A DNA stretch of 64,000 bases from Platanthera guangdongensis (Eukaryota; Streptophyta; Magnoliopsida; Asparagales; Orchidaceae). The DNA lies in assembly GCA_039583875.1 (NCBI GenBank), contig CM077153.1, forward strand, positions 112,588,568-112,652,567, written 5' to 3'. Below the pieces are notes generated by a model. It was not told where the DNA came from and did not search any database. It saw only the letters and a list, made by a program, of their open reading frames with translations. Made by a program: the position numbers and the translations under genes. Positions 30,553 through 41,460 of the stretch are shown piece after piece (within the stretch, counting starts at the first letter, position 1; the number at the start of each line of letters is the position of its first letter).

Positions 30553-31833
30553 TGATGGAGACATTGCTGATACGGCCGCCATTGATCCCCGTCTGAGAGA
30601 GTTCGTCGATTGGGACGATCGCTGCCGCAAGCTCGAGGATGGCATCGACGTCGGCCGCCATTATATAAAAATATATAATTATAAATTAAATAATTATAAT
30701 TATATATTTTTAATAATTTTATTATTTTATCAATTTTATTTTAGGTATTTAGTTCATGTTTTAATTTTCATTTCATGTGTAATGATGGGTGCTTATAACC
30801 ATCATGTGTTGTTTTAATTATTTCATTTCATGTGCTATGATGGGTGCATATAACCATCATATTTTCAATTTTGAATTTTAAATTTTAAATTTTGAATTTT
30901 GAATTTTGAATTTTGAATGAAGGGAGATGGAGTGGTGTAAGCCTATATATAGGCCATGATATTTGTCATATTGATTAGTGAATGATTAAAAAAGAAAACC
31001 CTAACTTGTCTTGAGAATCTCCTTCTCCTCTCCTCCTTGGGCGCCCCTCTCTTCACCCTCTTCCTTGAAAATTTAGGCCACCCTCCTCCCCTCTTTCCCT
31101 CCTCTTTTCTGCCCTTAAAAACCCTCTCCTACTACTTTTCCCTAGACAAAACCGCCTCCCATCCTCCTCACCCAAAACCGACCACAAACAAGAAAATTTG
31201 CCACCCTTATCCTTGACGAAATTCGGCTAAGGCAAGAAGATCTCCCCTTGTGGATCAACTCCGGCGTGAAGCGACGAAGGCGGACGAGTTTCTCTCCAAC
31301 CGGCGTGACTCCGGTGGAGCCGTTTAAGAACGATCCAAGTAGAGAAATCGAAATCATCCATTCTGATAGGGTAACGAATCCTTTCTACCTATTGTGTGTT
31401 TCACTTCCTACATTAATTCCAATGGTGGTAGATTCTTGGCGTTGAATTTTGAATTGTTAATTAATCATGGTTTCTTCGATTGGTTTGTGTTTGTCTTGAT
31501 TGAATTATTTTTCGAAAAAAAAGGTTTGGCGAACCTTTGTTTTCTTTTGTTGGGTGAGATCTTCCATTTCCAAATCGTACTTATTTGGTAGATGTATTTT
31601 GGTACTACACCACTCGTTCGGACCGGGTTGGTCCTTTTAGCCAGAAATATATTGGCTTTATAGCCTTTGTTCGATCCTAATAGGTTTGGCTACCGGTACG
31701 CTAGCATCTATTTCATATTATTTACAACCTGTACGCTGCGTTAATCGATTGTGCAGGTATAGGATCAGATCATAAAGAAGTATACGTGCTAGTCCGTAGA
31801 TCTATTTGTTGTCAAACGTGTGAGTCTGCATCA
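30553..31833 (+). repeat. 5' LTR of E9
   Basis: TGATGGAGAC...CTGCATCA. The first ~110 bp are the LTR-encoded end of pol (see 48310-48600). A TATA-type sequence (CTATATATAGG, ~30941) is followed by an AACCCTAAC leader and a CT-rich stretch. A (GAATTTT)n run lies at 30868-30917. Confidence 0.85.
30667..30711. other. AT-rich hairpin with 17-bp perfect arms in the E9 LTR
   Basis: AAAAATATATAATTATA (30667-30683) is the exact reverse complement of 30695-30711, with an 11-base loop. The 3' LTR copy at 48608 has one mismatch in the right arm. Confidence 0.85.
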
Positions 31834-31836
31834 ATT

Positions 31837-31850
31837 TGGTATCAGAGACA
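31837..31850 (+). other. Primer-binding site of E9 (initiator tRNA-Met type)
   Basis: TGGTATCAGAGACA lies 3 bases after the 5' LTR. TGGTATCAGAGC is the usual initiator tRNA-Met site, also used by chromoviruses. Confidence 0.85.
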
Positions 31851-32337
31851 GGTTGTGCTAATTTCTTAATCAGTACCATCCTAAAAAAAAAAATTTTAGC
31901 TCGCTGTCACGCACTTTGCACGTTTCATTGCACAACATAAAAATCAATTTTTAAATTTCTGGTCTGCAAATAGTGTCCTAAAATTTTCAGTTTTTTTCTC
32001 AAATTTCAAAAAAATAAAATTCTGGAATTTCCCTATCGTTTTATTAGTAAGAAATAGAAAAAAAATTTTATTTTATTAAGCCATTATTTTTATTAAATCA
32101 TTACAAAATTTTAATTTTGGTCTGCCAATAGCGGCCTATATTTTAATTTCTCCGGCAAAAAAATCATTTTTTTTTAATAATCTTCAATTTATTTCCAGTA
32201 AGAAAACAAAAAAAAATATTTTTACCCTAGTTACTAAGTGGGAACAATTGCATCTTTGAAAATTAAATAGGGCCAGGTTCATTTCTCATTGCATGTGCAC
32301 CAGTTCCGGTTGAGTTTTCTCTCCGATTCTCACTAAT

Positions 32338-32925
32338 ATGGCATATAACATATATGTTGCCCGTCTAGACTATTCATATGCTAAGGATATGGCTAAACAC
32401 ACTCCTAGAGCACAACACATTTATCCTACTTATGACGGTTTAGGATGTCCCCAAATTTTTAGAAATTAGATTAAGGGATTAGAGAATTATTTTAATTGCC
32501 ACTTATGAGATGACCACAAAAATGTTAACTTTGCCCGAGATCGACTAATAGGTCAAGCCCAATTGTTTTGGTTAAACGAAGAGCGTCGTGTTGGTAGTTA
32601 TCGTTACGCTTGGCCGCACATGCGTAGCCTACCGTCGCATCAATTTGATCCCGCCTACCTTCGCCATGCTAATACTAAGCCTACGAGTGAGTATAGTTAT
32701 GACACTAGTTCCCTATCAGTTTTTAAAAATGACTATAAAGCAAACGTCCATACCAGGCGACAGATAACTGAATATTTGACTAACCTTATACAAGGGAACA
32801 AGTCGGTCTCGGATTATATGCGTCTTTTTAAGGATATGATGGTTAGAAGTGGTGTGAAGGAGTTGACAGAGATCACCCTCTCTAGATTTCGTAAGGTGTT
32901 AAATCCCTACATCCATGATAAATAA
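32338..32925 (+). pseudogene. gag of E9 (two stops)
   Basis: From the ATG at 32338 the frame has stops near 32467 and 32506 and then runs open from 32563 to 32925. IGQAQLFWLNEERR and NKSVSDYMRLFKDMMVRSGVKE are the gag-fold motifs of chromovirus gags. No zinc knuckle follows; sequence passes into the acidic ORF. It lies ~490 bp after the PBS. Confidence 0.75.
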
Positions 32926-33085
32926 CTGCGTTATTGGCACACCGATCTAGACTGCACATTTACCATGACATTAGAAATTGAGAAGAACCACCTTACTAGG
33001 AATAAAGCTCACTCGTATCAGACAGGAAGGGTCGTATTAGGACACCACCCCGGTTAGGGAAACCTCTCCTAATAGGTCATGTGTT

Positions 33086-33934
33086 GTGCACTCGATGGAT
33101 ATTACAACTAGGGTTATGCCTCCATTAGCCTCGACACCTAAGCCCCTAGAGATAGTGACTGATACCCCTGAGGATACTGATGTTGCTATACTATCTCTGG
33201 ATTTTGAGGATGACCCCATTGGTGAGAGTATTCTGACATGTTCGTTAGTGCCCGGCGATTCTGATGCGTCTGAGTCTGAGGGAATCCCTAGTGACCTAGA
33301 AGACTATGTTTGGGATGATGAAAATAGTCCAAGGTGTGAGAGAATCCCTTTGCCTGTTACGAGCCCTACTAGCGTTGTGTTTGTGCACCCTAGTATTGAG
33401 TGCCCTCTCCCGCATATGATCCCCATCGCATTAGAGCCTACGATTATTCCCATTGAGATTTTATATAAACTTCCTGAGGATCCTGTGAGTAATGATTCAT
33501 CCATTGTCATTGATGACCCTGACTTAGTGGATGTTCCAACTAATTGGGAAGACTCACCTTATGTGAGACGGTTATGTTTGGATGATTTTAGAGTTGCGAA
33601 CCCGAACGATAGTTATTTGATGATATCACCATTGTCCGAAATCCCATCTGAATTAAATTTTCCGTCGGGTTCGATTTTGCCCATTTCTGAGACCTTTATT
33701 GGTTTTGAATTAAATGACTTGTCTAGTGTGTTGGAAGAAATTGAAAGCGAGGAAGTGGTATTTTTGAACGATTCTTTGGTTTTACCCCTGGATGAGAGTT
33801 CATTGAGGTTATCACTGATCGGTGAAAGTTATTCTGATTTGGATTTTATCCCGGGTTTGATTTTACCGACCCTTCCCCCTATCTATGAGCCCACATTAGT
33901 TGACGATTTAGAACGTGGCATCGGTAGTCCTTGA
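33086..33934 (+). CDS. Acidic ORF of unknown function in E9 (282 codons, open)
   Basis: An uninterrupted frame, open from 33041 and with its first true ATG at 33095. It is rich in Asp, Glu, Ser and Pro (for example SDASESEGIPSDLEDYVWDD) and almost free of lysine. It sits where zinc knuckle, protease and RT should be. Neighbouring gag and integrase parts carry stops, so a 282-codon open frame stands out. The frame degenerates after 33934, and weakly similar low-complexity sequence continues after E10 (47255-47441). I recognise no domain. It could be a remnant of a gag-pol linker or captured sequence. Confidence 0.55.
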   Translation: MHSMDITTRVMPPLASTPKPLEIVTDTPEDTDVAILSLDFEDDPIGESILTCSLVPGDSDASESEGIPSDLEDYVWDDENSPRCERIPLPVTSPTSVVFVHPSIECPLPHMIPIALEPTIIPIEILYKLPEDPVSNDSSIVIDDPDLVDVPTNWEDSPYVRRLCLDDFRVANPNDSYLMISPLSEIPSELNFPSGSILPISETFIGFELNDLSSVLEEIESEEVVFLNDSLVLPLDESSLRLSLIGESYSDLDFIPGLILPTLPPIYEPTLVDDLERGIGSP

Positions 33935-34041
33935 CTGAGTTGTTATGACAGGCCCAGTCTTTTAGTTCCTACCTTGGCATTGTCTCAGCACTTAGATACT
34001 AGTATGTTTAGCGCGCTAGTTTTTGGTTAGTTCACCGCACC

Positions 34042-34046
34042 GCATA
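34042..34046. repeat. Target-site duplication of E10, left copy (GCATA)
   Basis: GCATA precedes the 5' LTR; GCGTA follows the 3' LTR at 47250-47254. One transition separates the copies. Confidence 0.75.
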
Positions 34047-34790
34047 TGTTAACCCCTCAGTCCGCAACATCCTACAAGATTCCAAAGCCCCCCTTTCAAC
34101 AGGCGCGGACGTGATTTGTCAGTCCGCCCAGTTCGGCAAGGTCACCAGTCGGACACCAAGGATGGTACCCCAGCAGCGGACGCAATACCCTGTCCGCTAG
34201 GACTTGGGGTATCAGATTCTCTACAACGGCGGACGCAGTGTCTCGTCCGCCCAGGCCGCTGCCCTCCAGCAGGATCGCGCCCAGCAGCAGTGGAAGCTCT
34301 AGCACGCGAGCCCAGTCCGCCCCTTCTGCGCGGACTGGCGTGTTCTTTCTTTTTACTTCCCGTCACCGCTGCCCGTTTCTCCTGTACCCCGGGCAGTCGG
34401 TTATTTTAGCCCTGCCCGTTTGGGCAGGTCCCCTATCCTATAAATAGGGGGGAGGTGGTGCACCCAAGGCACGCTGACTCGGACCCAGGAGCCTACTTGT
34501 TACAGGCTGCGGACTCGAATCTTGTGTCTTGCGGACTACCCCTCGCTTTGCTCTTGTCCAGCTTTTCCTTTCACTTGTAACCAAATCTTTCTTCACTCAA
34601 GGAAAATCCTATCGCAAGAGAGGCATTCAGGCCGCGACGGGCGAAGTCTGTTGTTGCCGTGGTTCACGGCCCTGCTCTTCTTCCTGCCCTCATCCGCTTA
34701 GTAGGTCACTACTCACAGTCTCCCTATTCCTCGGTGTTCGAACCATTAGCTGGTGGTGCTCGACCCCCCTTGTGTTTTCGTGCATCAACA
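34047..34790 (+). repeat. 5' LTR of E10 (744 bp)
   Basis: TGTTAACCCCTCAGTCCGC...CGTGCATCAACA. The core promoter is TATAAATA at 34439-34446, with a hairpin (CCTGCCC / GGGCAGG, 34411-34428) immediately upstream. It differs from the 3' LTR by scattered changes and a ~10-bp deletion near 34199. Confidence 0.94.
34439..34446 (+). promoter_or_regulatory. TATA box of the E10 5' LTR
   Basis: TATAAATA followed by GGGGGGAGG. The same box with the same flanks is in the 3' LTR (46898-46905) and in the LTRs of E7 and E11. Confidence 0.88.
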
Positions 34791-34812
34791 GTTAACACGC
34801 GACCTTCAGATC
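34791..34812 (+). other. Primer-binding region of E10, no TGG
   Basis: GTTAACACGCGACCTTCAG starts at the first base after the LTR. E7 has the same sequence at the same place with one change. It does not start with TGG, as a site for an intact tRNA 3' end would. Confidence 0.55.
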
Positions 34813-34836
34813 CGAGTAGTGTTTTGAAATCAGCGG

Positions 34837-36498
34837 ATGGAAATGTCAGACCGCAGAGCCCGCTCCTCAGACCGCTCCAGCTCTTTAGAGGACTCTCTTT
34901 GGGACGCAATTGAGCAAGCTCGCCTTGAGGCCGAGCAGTCCCGCCAGTAGACTGACCAGCATCTCGACGCAATCAGCCAAGCTCTGCTCGCGCTGGCCCA
35001 GCGGCTTGCTCCTCAGGCCGCAGCGGACCCAGCGGACTCGCCAGTCCGCCAGACCCCAGCTCGCCGAACTCCGCTTCGGCAGTCTCCAGCAACTCCTCGG
35101 AACCCTGCTTAGTCCGCTGCCCCTCTGCGCCCTCAGGAGGAGCAGTTTGCTTTCAGAAATTTCTTCAGAGAAGCTGCCAGGGGCACTCCTGCCCGCCAGC
35201 TTCATTTTGCTGACCGCCAGTCCGCCGAGCCCGTAGACTCCCCGGCTCCAGTCCGCCCCTTCTACCCCGCAGAGTTCGAGATCCCGTCTCCCTTTGTTGA
35301 CCGAATCCGGTGGGAATTGGCTCCGAGCAACTTCAGGGAGCCTCTCATCCCATTCTATTCAGGAGGGACTAATCCAGTCTCTCACCTCCAAGCATTTGAG
35401 GGGGCAGTTGCTTTGAGATGCCTCTCAGATGCAATCAAGTGTAAACTGCTGGTTACCACTCTCGAAGGGCAAGCAAGAGAATGGTTCTACGAGCTGCCTT
35501 CGGGCACAATCTCTTCTTTCGCAGAGCTTCGTAGCCAGTTGTTGCTGAGGTTTGCTACCTCAAGGAAGAGGAAGAATGGGCCAGCTGCCCTATTTGAAAT
35601 CAAGCAAAGGGATAATGAATCGGTGGCGCGATTCGTTGATCGCTTTCAGAGAGAGATCCAAGGGGTCAGGAATGTAAACCTCGATTATTATAAGGTCGCC
35701 TTGATCCATGACCTCCGGGAAGGCCCTCTGAAGTTTAAAGCAACAACCAAGGCACCTGAGACTTATCAAGAGTTGATCTCCATGGTCAACCGTTTCATTG
35801 AAGGAGAAAATGCCAATCCAACTTATGTCTCATCCCTGACAGCCAAGGCTGAAGGAAGGGATGCCTCCGCTTCTTCCTCTCGTGGCAAGCCCCCTCGCCC
35901 AGACTTCCAGCCTCCGTCTCAAAGAGGCAGGAACTTCCGCAACAGCAAACCATTCCAAGGTCATCAACAGTTTCATGAGCAGAGACTGCCGTTGGCCGCC
36001 ACTCCCGCCGTTCCATTGCAAGCTCTTCCCATCCTCCAACAAGTAGCCTTGCCTGCTCCGATCCAATTTGATGAAAGACCCATGGAGGACATTGCAGATC
36101 TGGACCTTGACGAAGTTATCCAGATCTTGCAAAGGAGATCAGAAGAAAAGAGGCAAGAGCCTCAGAAAATGTGGAAGCCAAGGAATAATGCACAGTATTG
36201 CCAGTTCCACAAAGAAAAGGGCCATTTGACTGAGGACTGCAAGGCCCTTCGCGCGCTGATAGAGAAGTTGCTTGCCGAGGGCAAGATCGACGTGGCCAAG
36301 AAGGGTTCTCCTTCTTCGAAGCCATCCACCTCAAAGGGCAAAGAAGTAGCTGAGGCATACCAGGAATGTGTGGATGTAGAGGATGAAGGCCATCTGGGGC
36401 CGATTAACGTCCCGGTAGAGTGCTTCGATGCAAATGATGAAGGGGTTCTGGGACGCCTCTTCTTCATCCATGGTGGAGCAGGGACCGAGTCTACTTGA
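34837..36498 (+). pseudogene. gag of E10
   Basis: A 553-codon frame from the ATG at 34837 to TGA at 36496-36498, with two internal TAG codons at 34948 and 35110. The N-terminal ~150 residues are glutamine/proline-rich. The gag fold follows: SHLQAFEGAVAL, QAREWFYELPS, LRSQLLLRFATSRKRKNG and FVDRFQREIQ. A basic RG-rich linker leads to the zinc knuckle YCQFHKEKGHLTEDC (CX2HX4HX4C). Protease follows in the same frame, and E11 has an arginine codon where E10 has the terminal TGA. Gag and pol were therefore probably one frame and the TGA is a C-to-T decay. Confidence 0.88.
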
Positions 36499-37482
36499 AA
36501 ATCGTCAATTTCAAGGGTCACCCTGGCAGAGGTGGCCTCTTCTTCCGTTGCTCCTCCAAGTGAGGTTGTCACATTTGGTCCAACAGATCTATCCCAAACA
36601 GCCAACCCATTTAATGACGCAGTAGTAATCCAGGCTGGTATTGGAGACTTTACAGTTGATAGAATTCTTGTTGACACCGGCAGCTCGGTCAACCTCCTGT
36701 TCAAGTCTACCTTTGAGGCCCTGAGGACCGAAAAGCCTCTGCTTTCCACTGAGGGGCCACTCTATGGTTTCTCGGGAGAGAGAAAGGAAGTGGAGGGCAG
36801 CGTCATCCTGCCCGTGAAGCTTGGAGGGGCGACTAAGCAAATACAGTTCATAGTGGTTGACGCACCCAGCAGCTACCATGCCATCTTCGGCAGGCCCCTA
36901 TTAAACAAGTATCAAGCGGTGGTTTCCACTTACCACCTTGCCATCAAGTTCTTTGCCGATGGAAGAATGTGCCGGGTCAGGAGTGACCCAAGAAGAGCAA
37001 GGGAGTGCTACGTCTGCACTGTCAACATGGTTGAAGCCAGCCCTTCCCTTGCTCCAACGGAAGCTGCAGAATCCTCCCCCAGTTCAGAAGCTGCTGCTGA
37101 TGAAGGTGCTCACCTGGAACCTGCCCAGGTGACGCAAGGAGTCCCCATTGCTGAGGGGGAGGAGAGGAAGCTCTCCATCAAATCAGAGCTACCTGAAGAT
37201 CAAAAGGCTGAGTTGATTTCCTGCTTGCTGAATAATCTGGATGTCTTCGCCTGGTCTGCAGAAGACATGCCAGGAGTGGATCCTGATGTTGCATGCCACC
37301 ACTTGAATGTTGATCCCGGCTGCAAGCCTATACAACAAAAGAAGAGGGACATAACCACAAAGCTTGCTGAGCCGATAAGGGAGGAGGTCGCAAAGCTCCT
37401 CAAAGCAAATTTTATCAAAGAAATTCAATATCCTACTTGGATTTCTAATGTTGTAATGGTTAAGAAACCAGGAGGAAAATGA
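36499..37482 (+). pseudogene. Protease and start of reverse transcriptase, E10
   Basis: In frame with gag. RILVDTGSSVNLLF (near 36661-36700) holds the aspartic protease DTG active site, and AIFGRPLLNKY is the family's second conserved block. This would process the gag-pol polyprotein. The frame goes on through an acidic linker and the RT lead-in (DVFAWSAEDMPGVDP, then WISNVVMVKKPGGK) until TGA at 37480. The E11 copy has TGG at this site. Confidence 0.88.
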
Positions 37483-38621
37483 CGAATTGTGTAGATTTTA
37501 CCAAACTTAATTAATCATGCCCTAAAGATTGCTACCCCTTGCCTCGGATATATTCTTTAGTTGATTCCGCGGTAGGGTACTCTTATATGAGTTTTTTAGA
37601 TGCGTTTTCTGGTTATCACCAGATAAGAATGCATAAGCCCGACGTTCCTCACACGTCGTTCATTACTAATGATGGTTGTTATTGCTACCTTGTGATGCCC
37701 TTTGGGCTTAAGAATGCTGGTGCAATCTACCAACGGATAATGGACCGTGTGTTTAACCATCAGAAGGGGAGGAACCTAGAAGTGTATGTAGACGATCTCT
37801 TGATTAAGAGTAAATCGTTTTCGCTGCACTTGCGAGACCTAGCAGAGACGTTCGCTACTCTGCGTAGGTACAAAATGAAGCTCAATCCTTTGAAATGTAC
37901 GTTTGGGGCGAGTAAGGGGAAGTTTCTTGGTCATCTCCTTACTCCGGAAGGACTTGCCCCCAATCCTGATAAAGTGAAAGCCATCCTTGATATGCCTGCC
38001 CCTCGTTCGCCAAAAGAAGTTCAGCAGTTAGGGGGGAGGCTGGCAGGCCTTGCGAGATTTCTCTCTCGAGTTGGAGATAGGAGTGCTCCATTCTTCAAAA
38101 CTCTCCGAGGGGCATCCAAGTTTGAGTGGACGGAAGAGTGCTCCCAAGCTTTTGAGCAGTTGAAGATGCAACTGACCTCAGCACCCCTGCTTCAGAGTCC
38201 CCGGCTAGGAGAGATTCTTTTCTTATACCTAGGAGTTGGCCCTGAGGCCGTCAACTCCATTCTTCTTCGGGAAGAGAGCAGAAAGCAATTCCCAATTTAC
38301 TATGTTAGCCATATACTGAAGAGTGCTGAGATACGGTATCCAATTTTTGAGAAGTTAGCCTTGGCGCTAGTCATGTCAGCTCGCAGGCTTCGTCCATACT
38401 TCCAAGCACATTCAATTCAAGTCGTCACCGATCAGCCTTTGAAGGGTGTGTTGGAAAAACCAGAACATTCCGGCAGACTAGCTAAGTGGGCAATAGAGTT
38501 GAGTGAATTTGAAATCTCTTATGTGCCCAAGACAGCCATTAAAGCTCAGGTCCTAGCAGATTTTCTAATCGACATGCCAGAGTCCGGTTCTGATCGAGCA
38601 GAAAGGTCACCTTTGGCTTGA
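37483..38621 (+). pseudogene. Reverse transcriptase and first RNase H, E10
   Basis: After a nonsense codon, a one-base deletion and another stop between 37480 and 37515, an open frame runs from 37539. RT motifs: SFLDAFSGYHQIRM (catalytic D), LVMPFGLKNAGAIYQR, EVYVDDLLIKS (YVDD) and LTPEGLAPNPDK. A degenerate retroviral-type RNase H/connection domain (IQVVTDQPLKGVLEKPE and onwards) ends at TGA 38619-38621. The same TGA is in E11. Confidence 0.9.
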
Positions 38622-39150
38622 TCCATCTATGTTGATGGTGCCTCAGGCAGAAGTTCTTTTGGAGTGCGAGTGGTTCTCATCAATCCAAACGGAGTCAAAT
38701 TGGAGCAGGCCATCAAAATTTACTTTCCAGTAACCAATAATCAGGCAGAGTATGAATCTTTGCTAGCAGGCTTGAGGCTCGCAAGGGAACTAGGAATCGA
38801 TCATGTTCACATCAAATCCGATTCTTTGGTGATGGCGTCACAAGTCCTCGGTAACTTCGAAACGAGAGAGCCAATCTTGAAGAAATATCTAGCTCTTGTG
38901 AAGATAGAAGTCGGCAGGTTCAAGAGCTTTACCATCGAGCACATCCCGAGAACAGAAAATGAGGAGGACGATTTTCTTTCCAAGTATGGGATGCCTTCAG
39001 GAGGAACAACTTCCGAGCTCTTCCGCCCGGTAGTGGTGGAAGGAAATTTAATGCAAGTAGACCAACGTACCTCTTGGATGGACCCATTCGTCCTCTATCT
39101 GTCAACGGGAGATTATCATCATACAGTCAGAGATAAGAAAAAGTTCAGAA
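38622..39150 (+). pseudogene. Second (archaeal-type) RNase H, E10
   Basis: IYVDGASGRSSFGVRVV, FPVTNNQAEYESLLAGLRLA and VHIKSDSLVMASQVLG give the D-E-D catalytic set of an archaeal-type RNase H, the extra domain that defines the Tat lineage. It follows the first RNase H in frame apart from the shared TGA. A one-base deletion near 39150 breaks the frame into integrase. Confidence 0.88.
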
Positions 39151-40327
39151 TAAAGCAACTCACTACTTCCTATTGGCGGGAGTCCTTTACAGAAAAACTT
39201 TCCTCTCTACCATGGCCCGGTGTGTTTCAGAAGAAGAAGCTTTCACTGTTTTGCAAGAGGTTCATTCAGGAGAGTGTGGAAGCCACTCGGGAGCAAGAAC
39301 TCTTGAAAAACGAATCCTGCGGCACGGATATTTCTGGCCCACTATGAAGAGAGACTCTGAGATCTATGCCAGAAAGTGTGTTCAGTGCCAAAAGTTTGCT
39401 CCACTTCAGCACCAAGCAGCTCAGTCCCTCAGATCGATTGCAACTCCTTGGCCCTTCGTAGTTTGGGGAATGGACCTCCTCGGTCCTTTTCCCATAGCAA
39501 GCAGTCAGCGGCGTTTCATCATCGTAATGATCGACTACTTCAGCAAGTGGATCGAGGCCAAGGCATTGGCAAAGACAACTACTCAGGTCATCAGAAACTT
39601 CATTTGGGGGGAGATTGTCTGCCGACATGGAATTCCAATGGCTATAATCACTGATAATGGGCCACAATTCAATAACTCCGAGATGATAGATTTTTGCAGG
39701 CAGATCAGAACAGAGCTACGGTTTGCATAAGTTCATCATCCCAGAAGCAATGGCCAAGTAGAAGCAGCCAACAAGCAGATCCTCAATTTGCTCAAAAAGA
39801 AAGTGCAGAATCTCAAGGGCAGCTGGGCTGATCTGCTTCCATCAGTCCTCTGGTCCCTTGGGACAACGCCATCATCCGCAACTCGGGAGACTCCATTCAA
39901 ACTTTCTCATGGCTCAGAGGCACTTATTCCAGTTGAGTTTGAAGTCCCGTCACCCAGAGTTCTGCTTGCAAGAGAAGGCGTTGAAGACTGGCTTGAGTTG
40001 AATAATGAAGAGATGAGGTTCAGCTTGGAACACGTCGAGGCCATCAGAGATCAAGAAGCCATAAGACAGAAAGAGGTCAAAAGGAGGATGGCCCGCTACT
40101 TTGATCAGAATGTGAGGATCAAACACTTCCAAGTGGGAGATCTCGTTCTAAAGAAGATAGATGCTGCTGCAAGAGCTGGTTCAACTGGAAAGCTTAATCC
40201 AAATTGGGCCGGCCCTTTTGTTATCAAAGAAGCGTTAAAGAGCGGCGCTTACCGCTTGCAGACATACGAAGGAGAGGATATACCACACACATGGAGCGGA
40301 GATGATCTTAAACGGTTCTATTCTTGA
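39151..40327 (+). pseudogene. Integrase, E10
   Basis: The HHCC zinc domain (VHSGECGSHSG then CVQCQKF) is followed by the DDE core: D in WGMDLLGPF, D in ITDNGPQF and E in SNGQVEAANK. A TAA at ~39728 (E11 has TCA) separates the second and third catalytic residues. The C-terminal domain (VKIKHFQVGDLVL-like RIKHFQVGDLVL, then NWAGPFVIKEAL) is open to 40327. There is no chromodomain, as expected in Tat elements. Confidence 0.9.
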
Positions 40328-41019
40328 ACCTCCTTTTTTCTACTTTGTGTATTCTCTTCAGGAGCTATTATGAACAGAAACTGCTTGCTAACGTTTCTCC
40401 AAGTGATTTGCCTATGTAATCATGACAGATGATATGCTAAGAAAGATTCCAAAAAATGGTTCTGCGCCTGAACCCCCTTTTCTTTCTTATGTCTGCTTTG
40501 CAAATACATTTTATTAATTAAAGGATCCATATTGACACCTTTTTATAGTGTTTTCTCTCTCTCACAAAGACCTATAACGGTTCCCCGATACTAGGAGTCA
40601 TTGCCGAGTTCAGCAAGACCTCCTCTAGAGCTGTTGTCATTAGCGTAACACCACAAAGACCACGTGTTGCGCGGAGATTTCGCACCGTGTAGTGGGAGCT
40701 TGCAGGCTCTAGTGCGGTTGGATTCTGGACTTCGGATCCCGGCAAGTACATGACCCCACCTCTGCATTATGGAGGGCTGGGTGGGAGTAAAGCTCTACCA
40801 CGCCGCATTAGGGATATCGTTACAACTTCGATGATCGTGTGAAGAAAGTATGCCGTTCCGGCTCACCTGCCCGCGAGTCATCTTAGCTTGTAACCCTGGA
40901 ACACTCCATGGTACCCTCGTGCAGTGCCTGCAGGAGACCCACAACTTAGACTGTACTCTAGGCAAGAGTGCAGGGAACCGTTCCGCCAAGTGAGCATCTT
41001 GCTCTTCGCAGGGAATTAT
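40328..41019 (+). other. Conserved post-pol noncoding region, E10
   Basis: About 690 bp with no coding potential, closely matched by E11 59156-59750. Shared blocks include AACGGTT...TTGCCGAGTTCAGCAA and GTAACACCACAAAGACCACG. A decayed unit of the downstream tandem repeat is visible at ~40845-40900. Confidence 0.7.
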
Positions 41020-41460
41020 ATGCGGACTGGTTTTCTCTATCTGCTCAGTCCGCATGTTTGGGTTGATTTTATAGCTTGTAGCCCGGTGAGGAAAGTATGC
41101 CGCTCCGGCTCACCTGCCCACCTGGTCGCAAGCTGTAAATCATTTCTTGTATTGTGAGCGGATTGGTTCTCTGTATCCGCTCAGTCCTCCAGCTTCTTTT
41201 GGTTGATTTTATAGCATGTAGTCCGGTGAGGAAAGTATACCGCTCCGGCTCACCTGCCCACCTGGTCGCAAGCTATAAATCATTTCTTGTATTATGAGCG
41301 GATTGGTTTTCTTTATCGCTATGGGTCATTCCTATCTTTGGCGGACTGGTTTTCTGTATCCACTCAGTCCGACGGTTTTCTTGAAACCATTAGCTATATA
41401 GACCATGTCTATTATGAGCGGGTTGGTTTTCTGTATTCGCTCAGTCCGCCGAATGGTTTT
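41020..41460 (+). repeat. 137-bp tandem repeats after pol, E10
   Basis: Two to three units, judged by TTGATTTTATAGC at 41066 and 41203 (period 137) and by GTGAGGAAAGTAT...CGCTCCGGCTCACCTGCCCACC. The units end in degenerate TGAGCGGATTGGTTTTC copies up to ~41460. E11 carries about five units of the same repeat. Confidence 0.85.

Noticed and set aside
30305..30817. ORFs across the E8-E9 junction at 30552
   Set aside because: They join unrelated elements at an insertion site and include LTR-encoded pol end; not genes in their own right.
40600..40930. Possible structured RNA gene in the post-pol region of E10
   Set aside because: The block is conserved only with E11, the same element family. I could not find a tRNA, snoRNA or other known fold.
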